NCBI RefSeq assembly: GCF_001705665.1
Contig: NZ_MDHA01000022.1
Location: 61,482-125,481 of the forward strand
Source of the DNA: Thioclava sp. SK-1
GTDB lineage: Bacteria > Pseudomonadota > Alphaproteobacteria > Rhodobacterales > Rhodobacteraceae
Length of the DNA: 64,000 bases
Direction of reading: 5' to 3'
Part shown: positions 47,084-54,845 of the stretch, one piece after another
Layout: each line of letters starts with the position of its first letter
How positions within the stretch are numbered: the stretch's first letter is position 1
Position numbers and translations under genes: made by a program
The notes under the pieces: model-generated
The model's input: only the letters and a program-made list of their open reading frames with translations
What the model was told of the DNA's origin: nothing
Databases searched by the model: none

Positions 47084-47956
47084 CTAACGTGGTTTCGCCC
47101 GGTGGCGTTCCCACATGTCAGGCCGGCGGTCTTGGGTGATCTGTTCCGACATTTCGCGCCGCCACGCGTCAATTTTACCGTGGTGACCAGAGGTCAGCAC
47201 ATCAGGGATTTGCCTGCCCTCCCATTCAGCAGGGCGGGTGTATTGCGGATGCTCTAGCAGCCCGTTTGAATGGCTTTCATCCACCGCAGATTCGGCATTG
47301 CCCAACACACCGGGCAACAGCCGCACAGTGGCATCTATCAACGCCTGCGCTGGCAATTCGCCCCCCGTCAGAACGAAATCCCCCATCGAGACTTCTTCGA
47401 TGCCATAATGTTCCAAAACGCGCTCATCCACGCCTTCAAACCGACCACATAGAATGGTCATACCATCGCAACGCGCAAAGCGCTGAGCCATCGCCTGATC
47501 AAAGGGCTTGCCGCGGGGGGACATATACACCACCGGCCAATTGGACTGCGGATCGACACTGCGTGCTGCCTCTTCCAATGCTGCGCCAACCACATCTGCG
47601 CGCAGCACCATCCCCGCCCCGCCCCCTGCGGGCGTATCATCCACATTCTTATGCTTGCCCACGCCGAACATACGCAGGTCAACGGTATCAAGCGCCCAAA
47701 GCCCCTGATCGCGCGCCTTCCCTGTCAGCGACAGCCCCAGAACGCCGGGAAATGCCTCGGGAAAGAGCGTGACGATTTTTGCCTTCCACGCGCCCTTCAG
47801 CTGTGGCGGCTCATCCATCAACGAACGTGGCTGCCGCGAGGCGCCGATGCTCAGCCGACCATGCGATTTGGTGCCCATCCCACCGTGGCTTTTGCCGCCA
47901 TGCGATTTTAGCGCAGGCTTATCGGTTGCGTTTTGCGCATCACTGTCGTCATTCAT
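47084..47956 (-). CDS. trmD: tRNA (guanine-N1-)-methyltransferase
   Basis: 290 residues. Makes m1G37 in tRNAs with G36, preventing frameshifts. The SPOUT core begins at about residue 57 (AKIVTLFPEAFPGVLG), with knot motifs MSPRGKPFDQ, ILCGRFEGVDERV and GDFVLTGGELPA, and C-terminal LLEHPQYTRPAEW. Before it is a non-catalytic extension of about 55 residues with repeated KSHG units. Similar extensions are known to me from other Rhodobacterales. It lies 28 bp downstream of rimM. Confidence 0.97.
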   Translation of the reverse strand: MNDDSDAQNATDKPALKSHGGKSHGGMGTKSHGRLSIGASRQPRSLMDEPPQLKGAWKAKIVTLFPEAFPGVLGLSLTGKARDQGLWALDTVDLRMFGVGKHKNVDDTPAGGGAGMVLRADVVGAALEEAARSVDPQSNWPVVYMSPRGKPFDQAMAQRFARCDGMTILCGRFEGVDERVLEHYGIEEVSMGDFVLTGGELPAQALIDATVRLLPGVLGNAESAVDESHSNGLLEHPQYTRPAEWEGRQIPDVLTSGHHGKIDAWRREMSEQITQDRRPDMWERHRAKPR

Positions 47957-47984
47957 GGTCGTGGCTTTCTATTGGGACTGCGGG

Positions 47985-48491
47985 TCAAACGCCTTCAGGT
48001 GGGTCGACAACAATCCGACCCGCCGTTAAATCCACTGTCGGCACCACCTCACGGGTAAAGGGCAACATCAATGAGGTGCTTTGCCACGCCGCATGGATTT
48101 CCAAAATATCACCCGCGCCATAGTTTTGCACCGCATGCAATTTGCCCAAAGAAGCGCCGCCGACGTCGACCACATCCAGACCAATCAGATCCGCGTGGTA
48201 AAACTCATCATCGGGCAATGACGCCAGCTTGTCGCGGTCAACCCAAAGCGTGACGCCCTTCAGCGCGTCGGCCTGTTCCTTTGTGTCGACATCAGACAGG
48301 CGTACACCCAGCCCGCCCTTGATCGCGCGCAGCTGCGCCAAGGTAAATTCACGTGTGCCATCTTCGGAATACAGCGGCCGATATTCCGCAATCGATTCAG
48401 GATCGGCGCAAAAGGACTTTACCCGGACCTCGCCAGAGACTCCGAAGGCTCCGGCAATGGCACCGACGCACACACGTTCGGATTTCGACAT
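47985..48491 (-). CDS. rimM: 16S rRNA processing protein RimM
   Basis: 168 residues: N-terminal RimM beta-barrel ([21 protein letters not shown]) followed by a PRC-barrel ([36 protein letters not shown]). It assists 30S head maturation and binds S19. Its start overlaps the stop of bluB by one base (TAATG). Confidence 0.96.
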   Translation of the reverse strand: MSKSERVCVGAIAGAFGVSGEVRVKSFCADPESIAEYRPLYSEDGTREFTLAQLRAIKGGLGVRLSDVDTKEQADALKGVTLWVDRDKLASLPDDEFYHADLIGLDVVDVGGASLGKLHAVQNYGAGDILEIHAAWQSTSLMLPFTREVVPTVDLTAGRIVVDPPEGV

Positions 48492-49135
48492 TATCTTCGC
48501 TCCATTTCAGGCAGGCCAATACGTGGTTCCCAGCCCAGTTCTTCCAGTTCGGCCGTGTTGCTTATGCGTTCGGGCCAGCCGATACATAAATATCCGATCA
48601 ATTTCCAACTGTCAGGCACGTCCAGCGCGCGTGCAAGGCCCGGCGCGTCAAAAATCGACACCCAGCCCAGCCCAACACCATCTGAGCGCAGTGCAAGCCA
48701 CATCATCGAAATCGCACTGGCCACCGAATAGGCACGCATTTCCGGCATTGTCCGCGCGCCCAGCCCCGCACCTTTGGCGCTGGTCTCATCGCAAAACACG
48801 GCAAGCTGTACCGGCGCTTCGCGCATTCCTGTCAGCTTTAGATTCGCATAAAGCGCGGCGCGATTATCTTCGCCATGCGCTTGATAGGTTGCCAAAGCCT
48901 CGGCATTGGCGGCCTCAAAATTGGCAAGCGCCGCAGCTCGTGCCGCAGCGCTTTCCACAGTGACGATGCGCCAGGGTTCGGACAAGCCAACCGATGGCGC
49001 CATAGCAAAAGCCTCCAGCCCGCGCGCCAGGATCTGGTCCGGCACAGGATCACTGCGGAAGCGGCGTACATCACGCCGCCACCGCATCAGCCGGTGCAGA
49101 TCATCGCGAAACGATGCGCTAAAGGCCTGCGACAA
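48491..49135 (-). CDS. bluB: 5,6-dimethylbenzimidazole synthase
   Basis: About 214 residues of a nitroreductase-like fold that breaks down FMNH2 with oxygen to give the lower ligand of vitamin B12. Diagnostic stretches are [41 protein letters not shown] and GLGWVSIF. The start is uncertain: the conserved [11 protein letters not shown] leader implies a start before the ATG at 49087, and the TTG at 49135 is offered, but it has no clear ribosome binding site. Translation may be coupled to rpsP, whose stop is at 49140. Its place between rpsP and rimM is unusual. Confidence 0.88.
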   Translation of the reverse strand: MSQAFSASFRDDLHRLMRWRRDVRRFRSDPVPDQILARGLEAFAMAPSVGLSEPWRIVTVESAAARAAALANFEAANAEALATYQAHGEDNRAALYANLKLTGMREAPVQLAVFCDETSAKGAGLGARTMPEMRAYSVASAISMMWLALRSDGVGLGWVSIFDAPGLARALDVPDSWKLIGYLCIGWPERISNTAELEELGWEPRIGLPEMERR

Positions 49136-49139
49136 CAGA

Positions 49140-49502
49140 TTACTCTGCCGACGCGTCTGCAGCTTCAGCCGCTTTTGCAGCTTTTTCGTCTGCACGTTCT
49201 TGTGCTTTCTTGCCAGGAACGGCTTTCTTGGGGTTGTTGCGCTCTGTTTTCGCCTTCACGCCTGCGGCTTCCAGGAAGCGTGCAACGCGGTCGGTCGGCT
49301 GTGCGCCTTGGCCCAACCAGTATTGAACGCGCTCTGCGTCCATTTTCACACGCTCTTCGCTGTCTTTCGGCAGCAGCGGGTTATAGGTGCCCAGCTTTTC
49401 GATAAAGCGGCCATCGCGCGGCATACGCGAGTCAGATGCAACGATTGCATAGAAGGGGCGCTTTTTCGAGCCGCCACGGGCGAGACGGATTTTCATAGCC
49501 AT
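49140..49502 (-). CDS. rpsP: 30S ribosomal protein S16
   Basis: 120 residues, opening [18 protein letters not shown], with [14 protein letters not shown] and an Ala/Lys/Glu-rich tail typical of alphaproteobacteria. AAAGGAG lies 7 bases before the ATG. It is the first ribosomal gene of the rpsP-rimM-trmD-rplS order, here preceded by ffh, a GNAT gene and aroQ. Confidence 0.97.
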   Translation of the reverse strand: MAMKIRLARGGSKKRPFYAIVASDSRMPRDGRFIEKLGTYNPLLPKDSEERVKMDAERVQYWLGQGAQPTDRVARFLEAAGVKAKTERNNPKKAVPGKKAQERADEKAAKAAEAADASAE

Positions 49503-49544
49503 GGTGTTTCTCCTTTGAATGGCTTGGGTCGGGCGGGTGGCCCG

Positions 49545-49841
49545 TTATTTCTGCATTTGCTCGTGATGCCGGATGACTTCGGAAATCACGAAATTCAGGA
49601 ATTTCTTCGCGAATTCTGGATCAAGGCCGCTTTCGACAGCCATGGTTTCCAAACGCGCGATCTGAGTCTCCTCCCGGTTCGGGTCCGAGGGGGGAAGGTC
49701 GTGCTCTGCCTTCAGCTTGCCGACCGCTTTGGTCTGGGAAAAGCGTTCTGCAAGCGTATAGATCAAGACCGCATCCAAACGATCGATGCTGTCGCGATGT
49801 TCTTTCAACAGCTCTGCGGCACGGGTTGCTGCGTCGGTCAT
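49545..49841 (-). CDS. aroQ: Chorismate mutase, AroQ type
   Basis: 98 residues, all-helical, from ATG 49841 (MTDAATRAAELLKEHRDSIDRLD). Active-site residues of the AroQ fold are recognisable: RDSIDRLDAVLIYTLAERF and AVGKLKAEH (basic residues for the chorismate carboxylates), then FLNFVISEVIRHHE. Converts chorismate to prephenate for Phe and Tyr. It overlaps the GNAT gene by ATGA. Confidence 0.92.
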   Translation of the reverse strand: MTDAATRAAELLKEHRDSIDRLDAVLIYTLAERFSQTKAVGKLKAEHDLPPSDPNREETQIARLETMAVESGLDPEFAKKFLNFVISEVIRHHEQMQK

Positions 49842-50380
49842 ACGCGCGTCTCCTTCAAGGCAGGATGGCGCCATGCGACGATCTGGCCCTTACCGGCAGG
49901 AACCGATGCCTCCGGATCTGCGCAGGCACCCAAACGCCCGGCCAAAGCAGCCGAACGGGTGTTTTTTTCGTCGATATAGCTCACGGCAGTGGGCCAGCCC
50001 AACACGTCAAACGCATAACGGCGCGCGGCCGAAGCCGCCTCTGCCATGATGCCGCGCCCCTCGTCCTTGGCGTCCCAGATGGTCCATAGCAATTCGGCCT
50101 CTGGCCAACCGGCAGGCTGCCAAGGGCCAACCAGACCCACACCGCGATCGCTGGCCTTTTGTGTGACCACAAACGGCCCCCATCCGCGCATCACCCAATG
50201 GCCGACCACAGCCGCCCATGAGCGCCAGCTTTGACCTTCATCGAAAGTCGCACCAGGACGGACAAAATCAGACCGATCGGATTGGTGAAACGCACGCCAC
50301 AACGGCCAATCCTTCTGTGCAGGCGCACGAAGAACAAGGCGTTCTGTCTCCAGAACCGGGGTGGGCGACAGCGCGATCAT
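49838..50380 (-). CDS. GNAT family N-acetyltransferase
   Basis: 180 residues from ATG 50380 (MIALSPTPVLETERLVLRAP). RimJ/RimL-like acetyltransferase fold: an ETERLVLR strand, the core around GVGLVGPW and LLWTIWDAKDEGRGIMAEAA (acetyl-CoA pyrophosphate loop), and YIDEKNTRSAALAGRLG. The substrate is unknown. It lies one base after the ffh stop and overlaps aroQ, so it is part of the ffh operon. Confidence 0.9.
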   Translation of the reverse strand: MIALSPTPVLETERLVLRAPAQKDWPLWRAFHQSDRSDFVRPGATFDEGQSWRSWAAVVGHWVMRGWGPFVVTQKASDRGVGLVGPWQPAGWPEAELLWTIWDAKDEGRGIMAEAASAARRYAFDVLGWPTAVSYIDEKNTRSAALAGRLGACADPEASVPAGKGQIVAWRHPALKETRV

Positions 50381-50381
50381 C

Positions 50382-51884
50382 TTATTTCTTTTTCCCCAAA
50401 CCGCCCAGTCCGCCAAGACCCGGCAGACCCATGCCGCCCATTCCGGGCATGCCCTTGGGCATCTGAGAGCCAAGCATCTTCGCCGCCTCTTCCATCTTTG
50501 CGGGATCCATATCTGCGGCATTGGGCAGGCCTCCGCCTTTGCCCATCATGGCGGACATGGCTTTTTTCAGCATGCCGCCTTTCATCTTGCCCATCTTCTT
50601 CATGGTGTCGCCCATCTGACGCTGCATCTTCAGCAGGCGGTTCAGTTCGGCAACATCCAGACCCGCGCCTTTGGCAACGCGTTCTTTGCGCGATGCTTTC
50701 ATCAGCTCGGGTTTGGCACGTTCGGCCTTGGTCATCGAATTGATCAGCGCGATCTGGCGGCGGATCGAACGGTCATCGAACCCGGCAGTTTCTGCCTGCT
50801 TCGCCATTTTCCCCATGCCCGGCATCATCGACATAACACCCTGCATGCCGCCCATTTTTTCCATCTGTTCCAGCTGGCTGCGCATGTCATTCATGTTGAA
50901 CAGGCCCTTTTGGAACCGTTTCATCATGCGCTCGGCTTGCTCTTTTTCCAGAACCTCTTGCGCGCGCTCTACCAGAGCAACGATATCGCCCATACCAAGG
51001 ATACGGCCCGCGACACGCTCTGCCTCAAAGGTTTCCAGCGCGTCCATCTTTTCGCCAAGACCGACAAAGCGGATTGGCTTGCCCGTGGTCGCGCGCATCG
51101 ACAGCGCAGCGCCGCCACGGCCATCGCCATCCATCCGGGTCAAGACCACGCCTGAAATGCCGACCTTATCTTCAAACTCCTGCGCGACCTCAACCGCGAC
51201 CTGCCCGGTCAGACCGTCCACAACCAGCAATGTCTCACGCGGGTTGGCAACATCGCGCACCTGCGCGACCTCAGACATCAGCACATCGTCGATATGCAAG
51301 CGGCCGGCGGTGTCCAGGATATAGACATCATAACCGCCAAGGCTGGCCTGCTGTTTGGCGCGTTTCGCGATCTGCACGGCGCTTTCGCCCTGCACGATCG
51401 GCAATGTGTCAACGCCGATCTGACCGCCAAGGATTTGCAGCTGCTCCATTGCCGCAGGGCGATAGATATCCAAAGACGCCATCAAAACGCGCTTCTTCTC
51501 ACGCTCTTTCAAGCGCCGCGCCAATTTGGCCGTAGTTGTCGTCTTACCCGAACCTTGCAGACCGACCATCAGGATCGGCGCGGGTGGGTTGTCAATTTTC
51601 AGCGCGCCGGCATCCTCATCGCCTGCCAGCATCGCGATCAGTTCGTCATGGACGATCTTCACAACCTGCTGGCCCGGGGTGATGGATTTGGTCACGGCCG
51701 CGCCTGTCGCCTTGGCCTCAACCGCTTTGACGAACTGGCGCACCACCGGCAAAGACACATCGGCCTCTAACAGGGCAACACGCACCTCACGCAATGCGGT
51801 CTTGACGTCATCGGCACTCAGCGCACCTTGCTTGGTCAGCCGGTCGAATACACCGCCAAGGCGATCTGATAGGTTCTCGAACAT
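50382..51884 (-). CDS. ffh: Signal recognition particle protein Ffh
   Basis: 500 residues from ATG 51884 with AAGGAGG upstream; longer frames run through the leader hairpins and promoter and are not used. N domain 1-85, GTPase G domain with G1 GLQGSGKTTTTAKLA, DTAGRL and TRMDGDGRGGAALS, then a Met-rich M domain with an RNA-binding helix (IALINSMTKAERAKP) and a Gly/Met-rich tail ending GLGKKK. It binds signal sequences with SRP RNA and docks on FtsY. Opens the housekeeping operon. Confidence 0.97.
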   Translation of the reverse strand: MFENLSDRLGGVFDRLTKQGALSADDVKTALREVRVALLEADVSLPVVRQFVKAVEAKATGAAVTKSITPGQQVVKIVHDELIAMLAGDEDAGALKIDNPPAPILMVGLQGSGKTTTTAKLARRLKEREKKRVLMASLDIYRPAAMEQLQILGGQIGVDTLPIVQGESAVQIAKRAKQQASLGGYDVYILDTAGRLHIDDVLMSEVAQVRDVANPRETLLVVDGLTGQVAVEVAQEFEDKVGISGVVLTRMDGDGRGGAALSMRATTGKPIRFVGLGEKMDALETFEAERVAGRILGMGDIVALVERAQEVLEKEQAERMMKRFQKGLFNMNDMRSQLEQMEKMGGMQGVMSMMPGMGKMAKQAETAGFDDRSIRRQIALINSMTKAERAKPELMKASRKERVAKGAGLDVAELNRLLKMQRQMGDTMKKMGKMKGGMLKKAMSAMMGKGGGLPNAADMDPAKMEEAAKMLGSQMPKGMPGMGGMGLPGLGGLGGLGKKK

Positions 51885-51925
51885 GGCTCCCTCCTTCGGC
51901 AAGGGGCTTGAACAAACGACAAGCG

Positions 51926-51998
51926 CACCAGTGGGCGCGACGCGCTGACTGGTGGCGATCCCCGCCGAATGCGGGGACCGGAGGGAACTGTCCTCCGG
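51926..51998 (-). other. Three stacked hairpins in the ffh 5' leader
   Basis: The minus-strand transcript folds into three successive stems: CCGGAGG/CCTCCGG (51978-51998), CCCCGC/GCGGGG (51960-51976) and CACCAGT/ACTGGTG (51926-51954, with a self-complementary GCGCG/CGCGC centre). They lie between the predicted start of transcription and the ffh ribosome binding site. No SRP RNA signature (GGAAGNAGC tetraloop region) is seen, so this is a leader rather than ffs. Confidence 0.65.
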
Positions 51999-52010
51999 GG
52001 AATCTGGCGT

Positions 52011-52039
52011 GATATAGAAAAACCGACGGCCAAAGTCAA
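52011..52039 (-). promoter_or_regulatory. Sigma-70 promoter of ffh
   Basis: On the minus strand, TTGACT (52039-52034) and TATATC (52016-52011) are separated by exactly 17 bases. Transcription would start near 52004, giving a leader of about 120 nt with three hairpins before ffh. Confidence 0.75.
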
Positions 52040-52084
52040 CCCTCCACCCCGGCAGCCCATCACATAAGCCCAAGATAGAACAAA

Positions 52085-52105
52085 GGCCCGGTCATGTCCC
52101 GGGCC
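52085..52105 (-). terminator. Terminator between the 53-residue gene and ffh
   Basis: GGCCCGG (52085-52091) pairs with CCGGGCC (52099-52105), 7-base loop. On the minus strand it is flanked by AAAA before and TTTGTT after, so it can stop transcription coming from the small gene upstream just ahead of the ffh promoter. The plus strand also has TTTTG after it. Confidence 0.8.
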
Positions 52106-52150
52106 TTTTGATTTTGTGCTTAGCTGCTCGAAGAGTGTTTTTTATATGTG

Positions 52151-52312
52151 TCAGGCGCTGCGCGGCATGACTTCGCGAAAGGGCGACACAGAGCGCCGCC
52201 GCGCACGCGGAGAATTGCGCAGGCTCATCGCGATCAATCGGCGCTCGACCCGGTCGTTCTGACCGCCTTGAAACAATGCCAACAAAGCGGTGAGTCTAAG
52301 TTTCTGTGCCAT
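52151..52312 (-). CDS. 53-residue strongly basic protein of unknown function
   Basis: ATG 52312 is preceded by TTGGAGG at seven bases, one of the best ribosome binding sites in the window. The product opens MAQKLRLTALLALFQGGQND and continues with VERRLIAMSLRNSPRARRR, ending at TGA 52151. It has about twelve Arg/Lys, a short hydrophobic N-terminal helix and no cysteine. A terminator lies 45 bp downstream. I do not recognise the family; size and charge recall small RNA- or membrane-associated proteins such as the DUF1127 group, but the DUF1127 motif is absent. Confidence 0.7.
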   Translation of the reverse strand: MAQKLRLTALLALFQGGQNDRVERRLIAMSLRNSPRARRRSVSPFREVMPRSA

Positions 52313-52628
52313 CGAGTGCCTCCAATCACGTTTTTATCTTTGCGCCCCCATTTCTTAAGGACAGGACCATATCACCGTGAATTCTGGCCCGAAGATCGCA
52401 GATCCTAAGGCAATTTTAGGGAAATATTTACCACTTCAGGCCAATTGCGCCACATTTTGACTGCGCCCGCGATACCCCCAAAGCGCATAGCATGACGGCA
52501 AAGCCATGCATTTTCCGCATATCTGCTGCGATATGGACAATGCCGGATCAGCCGCACAGGCTCTGGCACAGGATGGCCGAACGCATCCGGACGAGGAGCC
52601 GATGCCGCCACCGCAGGAGGAAAACCCC
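52313..52628. other. Divergent gap before the CoA-transferase gene
   Basis: About 316 bp must hold the promoters of the small basic gene (minus) and the CoA-transferase gene (plus). The plus-strand frame is open from 52506, but that part is rich in atypical codons and the good ribosome binding site is at 52629. No clear operator or RNA structure was found. Confidence 0.5.
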
Positions 52629-54155
52629 ATGACCCAGAACAGCGCCCTGTCGCGCATTAAACACCCCGATTTCGCCGCCAAGCTGATGGATGCCCATGAT
52701 GCCGCCCAATGGATCAACCCGGGCACGACCCTCGGCATGTCCGGTTTCACTGGCTCTGGCTATCCCAAGGCCGTGCCACAGGCACTTGCGCAGCGGATCG
52801 CAGCTGCCCATGCTCAAGGCGATGCGTTTCAGGTCTCTGTTTGGTCAGGCGCCTCTACCGGGCCAGAACTGGACGGTGCCTTGTCACAGGTCGATGGAAT
52901 TCGCACCCGCCTGCCCTATAATTCCGATCCCATCACCCGCCAAAAGATCAACTCGGGCGACATCGACTACGTCGATATCCATCTAAGCCAAGTCGCCCCA
53001 ATGGCGTGGGAAGGGGTTTTGGGCCAATTAAGCACTGCGGTGATCGAACTGTCCGGCATCACAGAAAACGGCGATCTGATCCCGTCCTCCTCGGTGGGAA
53101 ATAACAAGACATGGCTGGATATGGCCGACCAAGTGATCCTAGAGGTAAACAGCTGGCAATCGCCACTGTTGGATGGGATGCATGATATCTATTACGGCAC
53201 CGCTTTGCCGCCCAATCGCCGCCCCATACCGCTGATCAAACCAGACGACAGGATTGGTCAGCCGCGTTTCACCGTTGATCCAAAGAAAGTCGTGGCCGTG
53301 GTCGCAACCGACATCCCCGATCGCAACGCCCCGTTCAAAGCCCCCGATGCCACCGCACAGACCATTGCAGATAATATTCTGGACTTCCTGACATGGGATG
53401 CCAAACGCGCCGGCCTGCCAAATTCGCTGCTGCCGTTGCAATCGGGGGTGGGCAATGTACCAAATGCCGTCATGGCCGGGCTGATCGCGGCCCCGTTTGA
53501 AAACATGACCGCCTTTACCGAGGTGATCCAGGACGGGATGTTGGATATGATCGAGGCCGGCACATTACGCATGGCCTCCGCCACAGCCTTTTCCCTGTCC
53601 CCGGAAAAAGCCGCCTATTTCAACGCCAATGCAGCGTTCTTCCGGGATAAACTAATTTTGCGGCCGCAAGATATCTCAAACAACCCGGAATTGGTCCGCC
53701 GTCTGGGCTGTATTGCGATGAATGGCATGATCGAGGCCGATATCTATGGCAATATTAACTCTACGCATGTGATGGGCTCAAGAATGCAAAACGGCATTGG
53801 CGGATCGGGTGATTTCGCTCGCAACAGCTACCTGTCGATCTTCATGACCCCTTCGACCGCCAAGAACGGCAAGATCTCGGCGATTGTTCCGATGGCGGCG
53901 CATGTCGATCATATCAGTCAAGATGCGCAAGTGATCGTAACCGAACAAGGGCTGGCTGATCTGCGTGGCCTGTCGCCCAAACAGCGCGCCCGGCAGATCA
54001 TCGACCGCTGCGCCCATCCCGATTACCGCGATGCCCTGAGCGAGTATTTCGCCCGCGCCCAACGTGACAGTTTCGGCAATCATGCGCCGCACCTGTTGTC
54101 GCAGGCGTTAAGCTGGCATCAGCGCTATATTGAAACCGGAACGATGAAGCCCTAA
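52629..54155 (+). CDS. Acetyl-CoA hydrolase / succinyl-CoA:acetate CoA-transferase family protein
   Basis: 508 residues from ATG 52629 (MTQNSALSRIKHP) with AGGAGG upstream. Two Rossmann-like CoA-transferase halves. Motifs are GTTLGMSGFTGSGYPK, QSGVGNVPNAVMAG (CoA loop) and GMIEADIYGNINSTHVMG, where the Glu is expected to carry the CoA thioester, plus VTEQGLADLRGLSPKQRA. Closest in character to yeast Ach1 and acetic-acid-bacterial AarC, which move CoA between succinyl-CoA and acetate. It would link acetate handling to the TCA cycle. Confidence 0.9.
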   Translation: MTQNSALSRIKHPDFAAKLMDAHDAAQWINPGTTLGMSGFTGSGYPKAVPQALAQRIAAAHAQGDAFQVSVWSGASTGPELDGALSQVDGIRTRLPYNSDPITRQKINSGDIDYVDIHLSQVAPMAWEGVLGQLSTAVIELSGITENGDLIPSSSVGNNKTWLDMADQVILEVNSWQSPLLDGMHDIYYGTALPPNRRPIPLIKPDDRIGQPRFTVDPKKVVAVVATDIPDRNAPFKAPDATAQTIADNILDFLTWDAKRAGLPNSLLPLQSGVGNVPNAVMAGLIAAPFENMTAFTEVIQDGMLDMIEAGTLRMASATAFSLSPEKAAYFNANAAFFRDKLILRPQDISNNPELVRRLGCIAMNGMIEADIYGNINSTHVMGSRMQNGIGGSGDFARNSYLSIFMTPSTAKNGKISAIVPMAAHVDHISQDAQVIVTEQGLADLRGLSPKQRARQIIDRCAHPDYRDALSEYFARAQRDSFGNHAPHLLSQALSWHQRYIETGTMKP

Positions 54156-54198
54156 ATCCGATATTACGCTGCGCTTGGGCAGCATAAGCGAGCCAATT

Positions 54199-54825
54199 AT
54201 GGACATTGAGACACCACAGGCCTTGAACGAGACCCGTCCCGTCTCGGATATTCTTGATCGATTGCACAACACCTGCCAAGGGCGCGACAGTATTAGCCTT
54301 GAAACTCTGCTGAACAGTTTGGGCGGCGCGTCCTTTGTGCCGGTGCTGATGGTGCCTGCGCTTGCCGTGGTCAGCCCACTGTCAGGCATCCCGCTGTTTT
54401 CATCGGTCTGCGGCATCTTGATCGCGCTAATCTCGGCGCAGATGTTGGTTGGGCGGCAGCATCTGTGGCTGCCGCGTTGGATCACGTCGCGCCGCCTGAC
54501 CGGCGAGAAGCTGCGCGCCGCCATACATAAGCTGCGCAAACCTGCGACTTGGGTTGACCACCGCGTAAAAGAGCGGCTGATCATATTCACCCACCGTCCG
54601 TTTCGATGGATCACACAAAGCTGCATCTTGTTATGCGGGCTGGTGATGCCCGTATTAGAGCTGGTGCCGTTCACCTCATCCATCATGGGGTTTGCGGTGA
54701 CTTTAATGGCGCTGTCGCTATTGGTGCGCGATGGGCTGATCGCGGTGCTGGGGCTGGCGTTTGTGGTGCTTGCGGGATTTGTGGGTTATACGGCGGCAGG
54801 CGATCTGGCCGGGCTATTTGCCTAG
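54199..54825 (+). CDS. ExoD-family membrane protein
   Basis: 208 residues with four to five membrane helices (VPVLMVPALAVVSPLSGIPL, SVCGILIALISAQMLVG and two at the C terminus) and the ExoD-type segment LPRWITSRRL. ExoD was linked to exopolysaccharide production and alkali tolerance in Sinorhizobium; the biochemical role is unknown. The start is ATG 54199 (MDIETPQ); a TTG at 54175 is possible. It is convergent with the TRAP permease gene. Confidence 0.82.
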   Translation: MDIETPQALNETRPVSDILDRLHNTCQGRDSISLETLLNSLGGASFVPVLMVPALAVVSPLSGIPLFSSVCGILIALISAQMLVGRQHLWLPRWITSRRLTGEKLRAAIHKLRKPATWVDHRVKERLIIFTHRPFRWITQSCILLCGLVMPVLELVPFTSSIMGFAVTLMALSLLVRDGLIAVLGLAFVVLAGFVGYTAAGDLAGLFA

Positions 54826-54845
54826 ACCATCAAATCACAGCGCGC

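Noticed and set aside
46720..47172. 150-codon minus-strand frame between trmD and rplS
   Set aside because: Overlaps both genes in the wrong frame, starts inside trmD without a ribosome binding site, and its product matches nothing recognisable.
51926..51998. SRP RNA (ffs) next to ffh
   Set aside because: Three hairpins are present but the conserved SRP RNA core around GGAAGNAGC is missing and the order of stems does not fit.
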